A DNA stretch of 64,000 nucleotides from contig NZ_JAIWNC010000001.1 in the NCBI RefSeq assembly GCF_020216025.1, positions 248,001-312,000 of the forward strand, given 5' to 3'. Positions within the stretch are counted from its first letter, which is position 1. Every line of letters begins with the position of its first letter. This document shows, piece after piece, positions 63,486-64,000 of this stretch. The DNA comes from Jidongwangia harbinensis. GTDB lineage: Bacteria > Actinomycetota > Actinomycetes > Mycobacteriales > Micromonosporaceae. The notes under the pieces are model-generated. The model ran no database searches. It was not told the origin of the DNA and saw nothing but the letters and a program-made list of their open reading frames with translations. A program made the translations under genes and the position numbers.

Positions 63486-64000
63486 GTGGCGGCAGCCCTG
63501 ATCACGACGGCGGCCGTGGTGGCGTCCGGCGTGTTCGTCAGCTCGTCGGCCCCGGCGACCGCACCGCAGGCACCACCGGCCGTCCGCACCGCCCCAGCGG
63601 GTATCCCGGCCGTGGTCGATCCCGCGGCCGATCTGGGACGGCATGCGCCCGGGCCCGAGCCGACCTGGTTCGATTCGATCTACTTCACCAGCTCGGTGAC
63701 GGCCGGCCGTCAGGAGTTCGGCCTCCAGGTCCACACGCGCGTCGTCCCGAACCGGGACGAGGCCACCTACCGCTGGACCTTCTCGGTGATCAACAAGACG
63801 ACCGGGTGGTACCGGGACTACGACGCGATGGTCGAACCCGGGGACTACCGGTGGAGCGAGGGCAGGCTCGACATCACCGCGCCCGGGCTGAGCTGGACCG
63901 GGGACGCCAGGCGCCAGTCGGTGCGGGTCGCGACGCCGTGGGGGGCTCTGGACGTCCAGCTGGTACCCACCGGCCCGGCGATGAACTACGCGGCGGCCGG
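63486..64000 (+). CDS. Secreted lipocalin-like (AttH/CrtC-like) protein, 3' end missing
   Basis: The frame is open from GTG at 63486 to the right edge (171 codons). The first 25 residues form a signal peptide (ALITTAAVVASGVFVSSSAPATA), followed by a linker with PAADLGRHAPGPEPTWFDSIYFTSSVTAGRQEFGLQVHTRVVPN and GDYRWSEGRLDITAPGLSWTGDARRQSVRVATPWGALDVQLVPTGPAM, which match the first lipocalin-like domain of AttH/CrtC-type proteins by pattern. The start has only a weak RBS. Role unknown; a secreted lipid-binding or hydratase-like protein is possible. Confidence 0.65.
   Translation, partial: MAAALITTAAVVASGVFVSSSAPATAPQAPPAVRTAPAGIPAVVDPAADLGRHAPGPEPTWFDSIYFTSSVTAGRQEFGLQVHTRVVPNRDEATYRWTFSVINKTTGWYRDYDAMVEPGDYRWSEGRLDITAPGLSWTGDARRQSVRVATPWGALDVQLVPTGPAMNYAAA

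Noticed and set aside
1..64000. tRNA, rRNA, insertion sequences, attachment sites
   Set aside because: No cloverleaf-like segments, transposase or integrase motifs, or terminal repeats were recognised by eye; a dedicated RNA scan would be more sensitive.

Overview
The window is very GC-rich, with dense genes, many GTG starts, 4-bp ATGA/GTGA stop-start overlaps and actinobacterial families throughout (DUF7144, Rv1733c family, DUF2252, LAL regulators). It looks like a chromosomal segment of a filamentous actinobacterium, most likely Micromonosporaceae (Actinoplanes-like); that placement is an inference from gene content and composition. I saw no tRNA, rRNA, CRISPR array, transposase or phage gene.

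Bases 1 to about 41.75 kb form a stress/dormancy island. It carries DUF1269/DUF6325 proteins, three DUF7144 membrane proteins, an M48 protease, a DUF2252 kinase-like protein, two class 2 polyphosphate kinases, a K+ channel, a cation/proton antiporter with a membrane phosphodiesterase, BrkB and AI-2E-type membrane proteins, a diacylglycerol-kinase-type lipid kinase, Rv1733c-type proteins, ThrE, an MFS exporter, an M24 peptidase, a P-type ATPase operon that includes a GadC-like antiporter, and a glutaminase. Almost every transcription unit here is preceded by a 17-bp dyad, TCAYYC-N5-GRRTGA (best copy TCATCCCGGTGGGATGA). I count 21 copies, 31-90 bp from start codons and often one per gene at divergent promoters. 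The half-site GGATGA(GG) resembles the MalT box (GGGGAKGAGG), and two large MalT-like (LAL) regulators sit inside the island at 18.2-20.9 and 23.0-25.7 kb. The proposal that these LALs, or a relative, run a DosR-like regulon through this dyad is the main finding.

Bases 41.8-63.9 kb look like ordinary accessory chromosome, and I found no copy of the dyad there. Regulators are paired with enzymes: CGNR protein/epoxide hydrolase, a MerR gene with a 19-bp-spacer promoter, MarR/epimerase around a perfect 27-bp palindrome, XRE/zinc alcohol dehydrogenase, AraC/O-methyltransferase and HxlR/quinone oxidoreductase. Between 46.0 and 54.8 kb are two divergent operons. The leftward one encodes GT2, a DUF2064 nucleotidyltransferase-like protein, a methyltransferase, a membrane molybdopterin oxidoreductase and a small membrane protein. 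The rightward one encodes a sugar epimerase, a GT-C-like membrane protein, a DM13 protein and an OmpR-type two-component system. TTACG repeats spaced 11 bp lie in front of the rightward operon and again in front of its DM13 gene. The window ends inside a secreted lipocalin-like (AttH/CrtC-like) protein gene.
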